From a virus: a stretch of DNA of 58,323 nucleotides. Made by a program: the position numbers and the translations under genes. Positions 46,102 to 55,352 of the stretch are shown here, one piece after another. Location: IMG/VR virus record IMGVR_UViG_3300042301_004374, positions 1 to 58,323 of that record. One strand, 5' to 3'. Within the stretch, counting starts at the first letter, position 1, and each line of letters opens with the position of its first letter. Under the pieces are notes generated by a model. It was not told where the DNA came from and searched no databases. It was given only the letters and a program-made list of their open reading frames with translations.

Positions 46102-48332
46102 GTCAAATATTTTATTCCGAAATCGATAAAAACTTGCAAGCAGAATTAGATGCAAGAGCACGTGCTGGAAAAACAGACCGTAGTGAAACGGCACTTCGTT
46201 ACATGACCGAAAAAATTGCCAATGTAGCAATTACAGCATATGAAGGCAATAAACGAGACAAAAATAAAATAGTTCATACGTTAGGAGGTCGCAACGTGAT
46301 AGGCGAAGAATATATGCCAGGTGGCCCAAACGGATTTTTAACGGATCGCGTATATACCTTAGGTGAAAGTCGATGGGCGGTACCGCAAGTCGATGTCGAT
46401 TTTAAACTAATAACTAGTACTATCAACAATAAGATTTTAAAACGAACTACATTGTTGTCGGAAGCAATTACCGACACGGTTGTTAATACATACACTAACA
46501 CGTCAAAACGCATACCGCCATTTATTACACAAGCTAGCATGGCAATTAATGATAATTCGCGCGCAACTACAAACAAAGTAACAATCAACATAACAATACC
46601 AAATCCTGACAGAGATTTGAACTTCATGGAATCCGTTTATGCACGTCCTGGACGTTATTGCATGGTTCAATTCGAACATCCCGATTCCGCATTAATGACA
46701 TTAAACGTTGCAAACATTAACGGTAAATTGAAACCATCTGCATTGCCAGCACGTGATGTGATTAAAAAAAATTATCCAGAAGCCGAAGCAGAATATGATG
46801 AATTGTTAAAAATGAATAAAATGCAATTTGAAGGATTAATAACTGCATTTGAATATACATACAATCAAGATGGCACGGTTACGATGACAATTTATATTCT
46901 AGGTACTAGTCAAACATATACTGACTTGTCCATGATCATGCAAACTGCCACTACTACATCTACAACAACTGATAACACTGACGCATTAGTTCGCAATCCA
47001 AATACATTTTATAGTGAAATTTACAAAGAAGTTGAATCTCTATATAAACGATCAAACTCCGGACGAACTAATTTTGCTTCCGGAAAAGTAGCCGGCACAG
47101 ACAAATTATTATATTGGATATGGAACATGAAAACTGAGTCGGGTGCACGAAATAATTACATTAATCTTAATTATCTTATTGATTTTCTTAATAAAAAAAT
47201 ATTAACTAAAATAAACAATATTGTAGAATCACCTACAATATATTCGGATACGAACGCCAATTGCTATAGTAATTTTTATCCAGGTTTAGTCTCTGCAGAT
47301 CCTGATAACATACTAATATTGTCAGAACGAGATAAAACATATACATCTGACAGTTACGGAGAAATTAATAATAAACCTAAATTTTGGACAAAGGAAAAAT
47401 TAAGCGATGAATATTCATTTTATACTAAAGAAACAAACTCGGTAGGCCGAACCGGAATGATTTTCATAAACTTAGAAATAATCAATCAAATTTCAACAGA
47501 ATTAAAGAACAAACCAGATGAATTTACAGTTGGTAAATTTTTAGTTGAAATTGGCAATAAAATTAATCGAGAAACGGCTGGTGCAATTGCTTTAAAATTA
47601 ATAACAGATCCTGAAGACTTGCAAGTTTTGTATTACCGAGATATAAATTGGATTAAATCTATTAAAAATACGCAACCGAAACCGTATTTACTTCCAATGT
47701 TTGCATCAGATCCGCGTGGAACCGTCGTGCGAGATTTTAAACTGTCCGCGAAACTACCAAGTCAGGTTCAAAGTTTAATGTACGCAATTAATAGCACAGA
47801 CAAAGTTTCGGAAAGCGATTTAGCGCCATATATTAATTTCATGTATAATAATGGAACATCTACGCGAACTCCAACAACGGTATTAGTTGATGGTAAAGAA
47901 GTTATTGTGGATGAATTAACAACATATGGTGCCAACAAAGAAACAACTGAAAAATTAGCACGCCAATATGCGGATTTACACGATAAATATTACAACGAAT
48001 TACTTACGGCAAGAGAAACATACGGCAAAGATCCGACATCTAGCGAAAAACGAAGCACGTTGCAAACGGCATTAAAAAAATATTTACAATATCCATTTCC
48101 TACGATTAAACAAACCAATCAAGTAGCAGCCCCAACATTTCCGATTGAAGCTGAGTTTACTATTGATGGTATCAATGGTTTACGTTATGGAGATATATTG
48201 GATTTTCCTGGAATACCTGCAAAATATCGAACTAATAGCACGTTTACTATTAAAGGTATAACACATACCATATCCACAGCAGGAGAATGGACTACACAAG
48301 TAAGTTGTTTAATGCGTCCAAAATTTGATTGA
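46098..48332 (+). CDS. Baseplate hub protein (gp27-like)
   Basis: 744 residues. The N-terminal half has hub-type strands (VTINITIPNPDRDLNFMESV; FEGLITAFEYTYNQDGTVTM). The C-terminal 60 residues (FTIDGINGLRYGDILDFPGI ... ISTAGEWTTQVSC) match the terminal barrel of gp27/gpD hub proteins. The central ~350 residues are an insertion without recognised motifs. It would form the trimeric adaptor between tube and spike. No lysozyme domain was seen, unlike T4 gp5 nearby. Confidence 0.72.
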   Translation: MSQIFYSEIDKNLQAELDARARAGKTDRSETALRYMTEKIANVAITAYEGNKRDKNKIVHTLGGRNVIGEEYMPGGPNGFLTDRVYTLGESRWAVPQVDVDFKLITSTINNKILKRTTLLSEAITDTVVNTYTNTSKRIPPFITQASMAINDNSRATTNKVTINITIPNPDRDLNFMESVYARPGRYCMVQFEHPDSALMTLNVANINGKLKPSALPARDVIKKNYPEAEAEYDELLKMNKMQFEGLITAFEYTYNQDGTVTMTIYILGTSQTYTDLSMIMQTATTTSTTTDNTDALVRNPNTFYSEIYKEVESLYKRSNSGRTNFASGKVAGTDKLLYWIWNMKTESGARNNYINLNYLIDFLNKKILTKINNIVESPTIYSDTNANCYSNFYPGLVSADPDNILILSERDKTYTSDSYGEINNKPKFWTKEKLSDEYSFYTKETNSVGRTGMIFINLEIINQISTELKNKPDEFTVGKFLVEIGNKINRETAGAIALKLITDPEDLQVLYYRDINWIKSIKNTQPKPYLLPMFASDPRGTVVRDFKLSAKLPSQVQSLMYAINSTDKVSESDLAPYINFMYNNGTSTRTPTTVLVDGKEVIVDELTTYGANKETTEKLARQYADLHDKYYNELLTARETYGKDPTSSEKRSTLQTALKKYLQYPFPTIKQTNQVAAPTFPIEAEFTIDGINGLRYGDILDFPGIPAKYRTNSTFTIKGITHTISTAGEWTTQVSCLMRPKFD

Positions 48333-48333
48333 T

Positions 48334-48948
48334 ATGAGCAGAATAAAATTAAAATACAATGAATCCGAAATCCAAAACAATTTGTATACGTTTGGTGCGG
48401 AATGGCAAACTGCAGACAAACAAGAATACAAAGGATTGTATCATCGTTATACTGTAACTCAAGAAACATATACAGGTGCAACATGGAATGAATCTACATC
48501 TCAACCATTGTATGTTCTAGTACAAGAACCCGAGTCAGTTGCTACGTATAATGATATACGCAAACAAAGTAAACCTAATTACAATTCAATTCGGTCAACG
48601 CAACCAATCATAACAGCACTAGACATTGCTAACAAATTCATTACTAGATATTTTTTAAAAAAAGTCAATGAACCGGCATATTTTGAAATTTCACAAAAAC
48701 AATATGTTAATTACAACAATGAACTAGATATAAATTTATATACGGCTGCATCATGTAAATGGTATATTGCCGGAGAAACTGAAACTGTGTATCAACCCAT
48801 ATACAAGCCAGGAGTTGTTGAATTAAATACCAATGCCATAACGCAATTGCAAACAACTTTGCCAGGAATTTCTCAGATATTAACAAATCCATTGCAATAT
48901 TATACTGATACTGATTTTGTTGTTCCACGTGACATAAATCTTGGATAA
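48334..48948 (+). CDS. Baseplate-region protein of unknown function
   Basis: 204 residues from ATG 48334, placed one base after the hub stop; an in-frame TTG nine bases earlier is less likely. Tyr/Thr/Asn-rich, beta-prone (KGLYHRYTVTQETYTGATW; YNNELDINLYTAASCKWYIA). No catalytic motif. The C-terminus overlaps the region from which the polymerase gene is probably transcribed. Likely a minor baseplate component. Confidence 0.55.
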   Translation: MSRIKLKYNESEIQNNLYTFGAEWQTADKQEYKGLYHRYTVTQETYTGATWNESTSQPLYVLVQEPESVATYNDIRKQSKPNYNSIRSTQPIITALDIANKFITRYFLKKVNEPAYFEISQKQYVNYNNELDINLYTAASCKWYIAGETETVYQPIYKPGVVELNTNAITQLQTTLPGISQILTNPLQYYTDTDFVVPRDINLG

Positions 48949-48969
48949 TTGAATTTTTTTTCATATAAT
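48940..48969 (+). promoter_or_regulatory. Candidate promoter for polymerase, leaderless geometry
   Basis: CTTG (48940-48943), 20-base spacer, TATAATTG from 48964, then exactly six bases after TATAAT to the ATG at 48976. The box lies past the preceding stop, and there is no Shine-Dalgarno tract. Confidence 0.42.
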
Positions 48970-48975
48970 TGTAGT

Positions 48976-50298
48976 ATGATACTGGATCATGAACAAGACG
49001 TACGCAACATATTGAATCGAATACATGAGTACAAGACATTGTTAGTTCCAATACTTGCAAGTCCTGTGATGCATGCATCTCAAACTCAATTGATTGCAAT
49101 TTATATTTTTCTAGATTCAGATGAAGAATATTTAATTCCAATACGGCATACGGAACAATTACGGGGCTTTCCAGAACTTGTCCCGGAGTTTTTAGAATTA
49201 CGCAATATATTTATCCATGACAAGAAGCAATGGCTTCATATGGGAGGAAACACCGAGGTTTGGGATATTAAAACGTTGTGGTGGTATACATACGGAGAAG
49301 CCTATGATGAATCGCATTATCCAACTGCAGCCCATCGTTTTTATTGGAGACGGCATGTTGCTTTGGAACATATTAATGCAATTGTTCCATTGCAAAAACA
49401 TTTAGAGATGTGTCAAAAGATCCGGCACTATGCTTGGCCAATGTGTATCAATGCAAAAATGACTGATTCATACAACCAATTCAATGAAACTTATCCACAA
49501 GTTTTTGCTAAATTAGAATCTGCCGGATTAGCAGTTACCGATATATTTCGAATGCCAGAATTGATTACGCAAAACAAAGTGTATACGCAGTATAATTATC
49601 ATACATTAACGGGTCGACCTAGCAATGCGTTTAGAGGTTTCAATTTTGCAGCAATGAACAAAGAAGATGGAACTCGTAGTGCATTTTGTAGTCGTTTTGA
49701 TAATGGGGCATTGGTGGAAATGGATTTCGATTCATACCACGTTAGATTGATTGCCAGATTAGTGCAATACGAATTGCCGACATCATCAATACATGATTAT
49801 TTAGGACGATTTTATTTTGGTGTAATGGAATTATCAGACACGCAACGTGAAGAAAGCAAATCTATAACATTCCGGCTACTTTACGGTGGAATTGATTCTG
49901 AATTTTTAACTATTCCATTTTTTAAACTAGTTAATGATTTTATATACAAGTTATGGGCAACATGGAAATCTAAACATTACATTGAAACCCCTATAATTAA
50001 ACGACGATTAACGGCAGATACTTTGAAAAACATGACAGCAAACAAGCTATTCAATTACTATTTGCAAGCAGTAGAAACCGAAGTATCTGTACAAAAGCTA
50101 CGGCAAGTGCAAGATGTGTTAAATGGTCATCAAAGTTGCATGGTGTTATATACATATGACTCTGTATTGTTTGATATTGAATTTTCCGAAGCAAAGGTGT
50201 TATTACCAACCATTAAACATGTATTAGAACAAGGCAATTTTCCGGTTAAAATTAAAGCGGGCAATAATTATAATAAAATGAATATTATTACAATATGA
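48976..50298 (+). CDS. Family-A DNA polymerase, exonuclease domain degenerate
   Basis: 440 residues from ATG 48976; a TTG at 48949 is rejected because it would precede the -10 box. Polymerase motifs align with Pol I: motif A MD250FDSYHVR (D250 for D705, H255 for E710), motif B R291-E-E-S-K295-S-I-T-F299-R-L-L-Y303-G, motif C Y394-D395-S (HDE in Pol I). The N-terminal 130 residues keep the outline of a 3'-5' exonuclease but ASPV stands where DxE is expected, so proofreading is probably lost. T4 uses a family-B enzyme; Rhodothermus phage RM378 carries a family-A one. Phe at 299 should discriminate against dideoxynucleotides. Confidence 0.82.
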   Translation: MILDHEQDVRNILNRIHEYKTLLVPILASPVMHASQTQLIAIYIFLDSDEEYLIPIRHTEQLRGFPELVPEFLELRNIFIHDKKQWLHMGGNTEVWDIKTLWWYTYGEAYDESHYPTAAHRFYWRRHVALEHINAIVPLQKHLEMCQKIRHYAWPMCINAKMTDSYNQFNETYPQVFAKLESAGLAVTDIFRMPELITQNKVYTQYNYHTLTGRPSNAFRGFNFAAMNKEDGTRSAFCSRFDNGALVEMDFDSYHVRLIARLVQYELPTSSIHDYLGRFYFGVMELSDTQREESKSITFRLLYGGIDSEFLTIPFFKLVNDFIYKLWATWKSKHYIETPIIKRRLTADTLKNMTANKLFNYYLQAVETEVSVQKLRQVQDVLNGHQSCMVLYTYDSVLFDIEFSEAKVLLPTIKHVLEQGNFPVKIKAGNNYNKMNIITI

Positions 50299-51539
50299 AT
50301 ATAGATTTAATTTTAACGGAGTGGTGTTACAGACTACCAAAAGGATATCCTACGACAGCAAAGGATTATGAGGTATTGTATCATGTTATTCTCGAAGTAG
50401 CAAACATATCAAATGACGAAGCACGTCGAATTGTTGAACGTGCACAAGGCAATGTAAAAGAATTGATTGCCGAATCGATTCAGTTTGATTCCATAGAAAA
50501 TCAAATGTTAACTAGTGCAATTGGTGAAGCTGGCAAATCGGAACAATTTGCAACATTTTTACGATTACTACCAACAGAAGCAGATGGCATTACATTGAAT
50601 TTTTTAAATAGCATGCAACAAGAACAATGCATCGAATTTGCAAACATGTTGTATTCACAAAATGGTATTTCAGAAGATGCATTGAATCAAATCAACATTC
50701 GTAGCGGTTTAGCACATGATTTATTTAGATTGGAACCAAAAGGATTAGGAAAAGGCGAAATTTTCTTGGCTACGTTAATTGATGGCTCGCAAATAAACGG
50801 AGGTGGTTCTTCCTTCGACATGACAGCTAACGGACAACCATACGAAATCAAAGATTATACGGGTGGAAAAGGCAATGCAAAATCAATTCGTTTGGGAACA
50901 AAAGGAAGTGTTACCAGATTCAAATTTTGGGATGAAATTGTAACTACATTGAAACGCATAGATCAATTACGCGGAACAGTAGAAAATCCAAAATATGATT
51001 TCCATAAATATTTCGACCAACCGTTACTTGATGCAATTGCATATTTAGATGACCGCCGTGCATTTATTTTAGCCGGCAATTTAAACATGAAAGATAAAGG
51101 CTATTTAATGCAATTTTATCGCGAAGCAAATGCATTGAATTCCGACATTCAAGGATATACCAATGTTATACTTCGTGGACCAAATGCAACACCGGTAGAA
51201 ATGTCAATTGAACCATTGAAAAAAAATCCGGATGGATCATTAGTTATTAAACCAATTGAAGATGGTAGCCGAGATATAACATATATTAATGCAGAATTGC
51301 GACGTTTAAAATACGTTAGAAATCCTGATGCATTGGATACGGATTTGCAAGAAGCTGTAGATTCTATTGTTGCTGGAGATTTGCAATTCATTGTATTCAG
51401 AAAAGATCGTATACGAGTTACCAATGATTTCCGTTATGTAGTAATAGATGCCGGCAAAATTCGTATTATTGAAAAAGCAATTGGTGCAGATAAAATTGAT
51501 TTAACCGACACCGACATAACCGAGGAATATGAATTTTGA
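50295..51539 (+). CDS. D...ExK protein coupled to the polymerase, putative nuclease
   Basis: 414 residues. GKGEIFLATLIDGSQINGGG, then SFD175 ... YE184-I-K186 fits the PD-(D/E)XK nuclease pattern D-x(n)-E-x-K. The N-terminal 130 residues are helical, and the C-terminus is beta-rich (LQFIVFRKDRIRVTND). The ATG overlaps the polymerase stop (ATGA), so the products are made together. It may supply a nuclease function missing from the polymerase, but that is speculation; many unrelated proteins carry ExK. Not recognised as a known family. Confidence 0.55.
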   Translation: MNIDLILTEWCYRLPKGYPTTAKDYEVLYHVILEVANISNDEARRIVERAQGNVKELIAESIQFDSIENQMLTSAIGEAGKSEQFATFLRLLPTEADGITLNFLNSMQQEQCIEFANMLYSQNGISEDALNQINIRSGLAHDLFRLEPKGLGKGEIFLATLIDGSQINGGGSSFDMTANGQPYEIKDYTGGKGNAKSIRLGTKGSVTRFKFWDEIVTTLKRIDQLRGTVENPKYDFHKYFDQPLLDAIAYLDDRRAFILAGNLNMKDKGYLMQFYREANALNSDIQGYTNVILRGPNATPVEMSIEPLKKNPDGSLVIKPIEDGSRDITYINAELRRLKYVRNPDALDTDLQEAVDSIVAGDLQFIVFRKDRIRVTNDFRYVVIDAGKIRIIEKAIGADKIDLTDTDITEEYEF

Positions 51540-51922
51540 AAACACAATTATTGTGCACTTTTGCACATAAATCAGATTTAAACATAGTTGTAGATTACGT
51601 ACAACAAAATTACATAATACCAGAACGCAGAATATTTGTATTTGCTAATGCAGATGCAACGGATAATTTGTATTGCACATATAATGCAGATGTTGGTACA
51701 CAACGCGGACAGAATACTATTAGCATACATCGTAAAAAAGAGACAAACACATTGTATACAGTAAATGCTTTGAATGAGATAATCTTGGCAGTAAACAACG
51801 GCGTGTTAGATAAATCTTACCAACTGGATTGGACGATGTATCATAATTCATTTATATTAACTGAAGATTCAGGATACCGGGTAATTGACCTTGTATTTTT
51901 CAAGAAAATTTCTTGGAAGTAA
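51536..51922 (+). CDS. Small replication-module protein
   Basis: 128 residues, begun at TTG 51536 which overlaps the previous TGA (TTGA); no in-frame ATG is near, so coupled non-ATG initiation is likely. Alpha/beta pattern (KTQLLCTFAHKSDLNIVVDY; DKSYQLDWTMYHNSFILT). No motif recognised. Position between polymerase partner and single-strand binding protein suggests a replication accessory role. Confidence 0.55.
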   Translation: MKTQLLCTFAHKSDLNIVVDYVQQNYIIPERRIFVFANADATDNLYCTYNADVGTQRGQNTISIHRKKETNTLYTVNALNEIILAVNNGVLDKSYQLDWTMYHNSFILTEDSGYRVIDLVFFKKISWK

Positions 51923-51929
51923 TATTTAT
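51922..51929 (+). promoter_or_regulatory. ATATTTAT late-type element
   Basis: ATATTTATTTATATAAGGA, 17 bases before the ATG at 51947; the element begins on the last base of the previous stop codon. Confidence 0.4.
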
Positions 51930-51946
51930 TTATATAAGGAACCGCA

Positions 51947-52198
51947 ATGATTAAATTAAAAAACTTTCTTAAAGAACAAGAATACAAAGCATCAGCAACG
52001 AGCCCATTATCAGATTCTGAAAAGAAAGTATACCAGCATATTTTAAATGCAATAGCTGAACTTACCACCATGACAGCTGATGATGTTGATGACATTACAG
52101 AACAACCTGGTAAACAACAAATGTATAATCGTCAAATTCTTCCAATTATCAAAGCAATTGAAAAACTTGCCGATGATATTGAAAATGACGGATATTAA
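51947..52198 (+). CDS. Small protein with capsid-targeting-like leader
   Basis: 83 residues. The start MIKLKNFLKE has L-x-E at residues 8-10, the same layout as the kinase-like protein and the T4 internal-protein leader. The rest is helical and acidic (EKKVYQHILNAIAELTTM). Preceded by the late-type element and an AAGGA tract although it lies between early-type replication genes, consistent with late expression of a packaged protein. Function unknown. Confidence 0.6.
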   Translation: MIKLKNFLKEQEYKASATSPLSDSEKKVYQHILNAIAELTTMTADDVDDITEQPGKQQMYNRQILPIIKAIEKLADDIENDGY

Positions 52199-52226
52199 AA
52201 AAAAACAAAAAAACTTAACAATTAAC

Positions 52227-52255
52227 TTTGAATTATCGCATTTATTAATTATAAT
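52227..52255 (+). promoter_or_regulatory. Candidate early promoter for gp32-type protein
   Basis: TTTG (52227-52230), 19-base spacer, TATAAT (52250-52255). The predicted transcript has a leader of about 40 bases with an AAAGGAAG Shine-Dalgarno tract, unlike the leaderless set. Confidence 0.55.
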
Positions 52256-52302
52256 TAATAAGTAAACAAGTATATATTAACAAATTAACAAAAGGAAGAC
52301 TT

Positions 52303-53094
52303 ATGGCGTTAGATTTAACAGCAATTAAGGCAAAACTAAATCAGTTAAACAAAGCTGATGACAAAAAACAAAATTTGTGGAAACCTGAATCAGGCAAAAC
52401 AAGAATCCGAATCGTACCTTACGTACACAGAAAAGAAAATCCGTTCTTAGAATTGTATTTTCATTATGACATTGCAAAACGTTCAATGTTATCTCCAATC
52501 ACATTTGGAAACCCAGATCCAATCGTTGAATTCGCAGACAAACTTAAGAAAACTGGCGACAAAGATGAGTGGTTAATGGGTCGTAAAATCGAACCGAAAA
52601 TGAGAACTTATGTTCCTGTAATCGTTCGTGGAAAAGAATCAGAAGGAGTTAAATTCTGGGGATTCGGAAAACAAATCTACACTGAATTATTATCAATTAT
52701 TTCAGATCCAGATTACGGTGATATTACCGACTTAATGAATGGTCGTGATATCGATGTAGAATTTACTCCAGCAGAAGGAGCAAATTATCCTAAAACATCA
52801 ATTCGTGTTAAACCTAACACACAACCGGCAACCGAAGACAAAGAGATTGCACAAAAAATTATGAATCAGCCACAAATCACTGATTTATTCCCGGAGCCAA
52901 CGTATGACGAATTGGAAAAAGCATTAACAGAATGGATGAATCCAGAAAATGCTGATTCTGATGTAAGTTCAACCGAAGATGAAGATGAAGATGATGCACC
53001 AACAACGGCACCAGCAAAAACTTCAAAAGCAACTGCACCAGCTGCAACTAAAGTAGAAGACGTTTCTGCTGCATTTAATGATTTATTCAAGTAA
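52303..53094 (+). CDS. Single-stranded DNA-binding protein (gp32-type)
   Basis: 263 residues. N-terminal LAST-like basic helix (LTAIKAKLNQLNK) for cooperativity, an OB-fold core (KTRIRIVPY; LELYFHYDI; VIVRGKESEGVKFWGFGKQIY), and an acidic C-terminal tail ending in AAFNDLFK for protein contacts. The core has no cysteine: at the place of the T4 zinc site (SPITFGNPDPIVEF) the expected cysteines are Ser, Asp and Val, so structural zinc is absent. It coats replication intermediates and loads UvsX and helicase. Strong AAAGGAAG tract. Confidence 0.92.
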   Translation: MALDLTAIKAKLNQLNKADDKKQNLWKPESGKTRIRIVPYVHRKENPFLELYFHYDIAKRSMLSPITFGNPDPIVEFADKLKKTGDKDEWLMGRKIEPKMRTYVPVIVRGKESEGVKFWGFGKQIYTELLSIISDPDYGDITDLMNGRDIDVEFTPAEGANYPKTSIRVKPNTQPATEDKEIAQKIMNQPQITDLFPEPTYDELEKALTEWMNPENADSDVSSTEDEDEDDAPTTAPAKTSKATAPAATKVEDVSAAFNDLFK

Positions 53095-53104
53095 GGAGTT
53101 ATAA

Positions 53105-54268
53105 ATGGCTAAAACAAAAAGTAAGTCAGAACTGGAAGACAGTTTAGCAAACACGTTAGCAGATAGTATCAACAAACAATTTAAAGGTCAAGCACTTAAA
53201 ACTGCATTCTTTTTAGATGGGGATGATGATTCTCCTAGCAACGTTAAAGAATGGATTTCATCAGGATGCGACTCACTTGATTTAGCAATCTCAAACCGCC
53301 CTAATGGAGGATTTCCTGTCGGGCGGATTACTGAAATTACCGGTTTAGAAGCATCGGGTAAATCATTGCTAGCGTCACATACCTTAGCAGAAACGCAGAA
53401 AAAAGGTGGATTGGCAGTTTATATTGATACTGAAGCTGCAACTAGTTCTGAATTTTTGACAGCAATTGGAGTTGATTTAAAAACCATGTTGTATGTTCCA
53501 ATGGAAACGGTTGAAGAAATATTTGAAACAATCGAAACAATTGTAGAACAAGTACGTAAATCAGACAAAGATCGTTTAGTTACGATTATTGTGGATTCAA
53601 TCATGGGTGCATCGACAAAAATAGAAATGTCAGCTGAATACGATAAAGATGGGTATGCAACATCAAAATCAATTATCTTATCCAAAGCAATGCGTAAAGT
53701 AACCAATTGGATTGCAAGAGAAAGAATTTGTTTGATATTTACCAATCAGCTTCGTACAAAAATGGGAGTTTCATTTGGAGACCAATGGACAACTGCGGGT
53801 GGTAAAGCAATTCCATTCCACGCATCGGTTAGATTGCGTCTTAAAAACACCGGAATGATTAAAGCAAAAATTAATGGCGTTGAACAAGTAGTAGGAAGTA
53901 AAACCGAAGTTCAAGTTGTTAAAAATCGAATGGGACCGCCACATAGAAAAGTAAATTACGAAATCTATTATGATAGCGGAATTGACAATTATGGAGGTTG
54001 GTTAGAAACAATGAAGAAATTTGACTTAGTTAAACAATCTGGAGCACATTATACATTGGAAGATGTAGATATTGAAACTGGGGTTGTTCATGGCGAAGTT
54101 AAATTTCAATCAAAAAACTTTATGGAAAAGGTGATAGAACACCCGGAAATTAAAGAACGGTTATATCAGAGAATTTGCGATGCGTATATTTTCAAATATC
54201 AAGCAGGAATCGATGGCGGAATTGATGATGTAATTATCACCGATGAAGTTTACGACGAAGAAGGATAA
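53105..54268 (+). CDS. uvsX: UvsX/RecA recombinase
   Basis: 387 residues. Walker A G80-L-E-A-S-G85-K86-S87, Walker B TIIVDSIMG, loop region FTNQLRTKMG and QWTTAGGKAI are those of RecA-family strand-exchange proteins, with T4 UvsX-like length and N-terminal polymerisation segment. It would drive recombination-dependent replication with gp32 and the Mre11-Rad50 fusion. TAAGGAG Shine-Dalgarno precedes the ATG. The stop overlaps the next start as TAATG. Confidence 0.95.
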   Translation: MAKTKSKSELEDSLANTLADSINKQFKGQALKTAFFLDGDDDSPSNVKEWISSGCDSLDLAISNRPNGGFPVGRITEITGLEASGKSLLASHTLAETQKKGGLAVYIDTEAATSSEFLTAIGVDLKTMLYVPMETVEEIFETIETIVEQVRKSDKDRLVTIIVDSIMGASTKIEMSAEYDKDGYATSKSIILSKAMRKVTNWIARERICLIFTNQLRTKMGVSFGDQWTTAGGKAIPFHASVRLRLKNTGMIKAKINGVEQVVGSKTEVQVVKNRMGPPHRKVNYEIYYDSGIDNYGGWLETMKKFDLVKQSGAHYTLEDVDIETGVVHGEVKFQSKNFMEKVIEHPEIKERLYQRICDAYIFKYQAGIDGGIDDVIITDEVYDEEG

Positions 54269-55317
54269 TGAATAAGTATCAAAAATTGTTTAAAGAGTTA
54301 CAAAAAGAAAAGCTTTCAAGTCCGTCAAACGTCGATGATCATATCATGTTGGTTGACGGCTTGAATACTTTTATTCGTAGCTTTGGCGCCACGCCTAGTT
54401 ATAACGAGGATGGTGACCACATCGGAGGAATATCCGGATTTTTATATTCTGTTGGAAAAACTGTGCGTGATTTTCGCCCAACTCGATTGATTATCGTATT
54501 TGATGGTAAAGGTGGATCTGCAAAACGCAAAAAAATATACGGTGATTACAAAGGCAATAGAGCCAATAAAACTAAATTGCGAAGACACGATCATCACGAA
54601 ACTACATTGGAACAAGAACAAGAATCAATGCGACATCAATTTAGTCGGTTGATTTCATACTTAGATAATTTGCCAATTACATTTATATCAATGGATGGAA
54701 TTGAAGCAGACGATACAATTGCATACGTTGCTGACATGTATCAAGATGTTTGCAAAAAAATGACAATTGTATCAACGGATCGCGATTTTTATCAATTAAT
54801 AAGTCCTGCTATACAAGTATGGTCACCTATTAAAAAGAAAATGTATGATGAAGCGGCATTGTTAGAAGAATTTGGAGTACACCCAATGAACTATGTTGTG
54901 TATCGAACATTTACAGGCGATGCATCAGATAATATTCCAGGTGTCGATGGTTTTGGTCCAAAAACTATATTGAAAACGTTTCCGGAACTTGCTAGCACCA
55001 AAGAATTTACATTGGATGATTTACGCAATAAATGTAATTTATTAACGGAGTCGAAAAATCATCAAAAAGTACTAGCAAATTACGATGTAATTGATAAAAA
55101 TTATCGTTTAATGAATATTAAATTGTTAGATATTCCAGCGCAAACGGCAACAAAAATTCGAGGCATTGTAGGACAACCTATACCAGAACTTAATCGCAGT
55201 GAATTTCAAAGACTGTTTTATGAAGATAAAATGTGGTCTGTAATGAAAAATTTACCAGAGTGGTTAACTAATACATGGTTATCATTAAACGCTTTTGCAA
55301 AACAAACACAAATTTAA
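54268..55317 (+). CDS. 5'-3' exonuclease / flap endonuclease (T4 RNase H-type)
   Basis: 349 residues. FEN/PIN-type motifs: MLVDGLNTFIR, LIIVFDGKGGSAKRKKIYGD, MDGIEADDTIAY, VSTDRDFYQLI and the helix-hairpin-helix-like TGDASDNIPGVDGFGPKT. The conserved acidic residues are all present, so it should remove RNA primers and flaps on the lagging strand, a function the family-A polymerase here lacks for want of a 5' nuclease domain. Coupled to uvsX by TAATG. Confidence 0.93.
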   Translation: MNKYQKLFKELQKEKLSSPSNVDDHIMLVDGLNTFIRSFGATPSYNEDGDHIGGISGFLYSVGKTVRDFRPTRLIIVFDGKGGSAKRKKIYGDYKGNRANKTKLRRHDHHETTLEQEQESMRHQFSRLISYLDNLPITFISMDGIEADDTIAYVADMYQDVCKKMTIVSTDRDFYQLISPAIQVWSPIKKKMYDEAALLEEFGVHPMNYVVYRTFTGDASDNIPGVDGFGPKTILKTFPELASTKEFTLDDLRNKCNLLTESKNHQKVLANYDVIDKNYRLMNIKLLDIPAQTATKIRGIVGQPIPELNRSEFQRLFYEDKMWSVMKNLPEWLTNTWLSLNAFAKQTQI

Positions 55318-55346
55318 TTTGGTTTTAAACATATTTTAATTATATT
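55318..55346 (+). promoter_or_regulatory. Candidate promoter for helicase, leaderless geometry
   Basis: TTTG (55318-55321), 19-base spacer, TATATTGG from 55341, which fits the Bacteroidota TAnnTTTG box in seven of eight positions. Six bases separate TATATT from the ATG at 55353. Confidence 0.5.
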
Positions 55347-55352
55347 GGTTAT

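Noticed and set aside
48949-48975. TTG start for the polymerase giving nine extra residues
   Set aside because: It would begin upstream of the TATAAT box, and the extra residues (NFFSYNCS) are not protein-like for this family; ATG 48976 fits the six-base spacing seen elsewhere.
49205-49214. An ATATTTAT copy inside the polymerase gene
   Set aside because: A single intragenic match is expected by chance in DNA this AT-rich, and it is not near a start codon.
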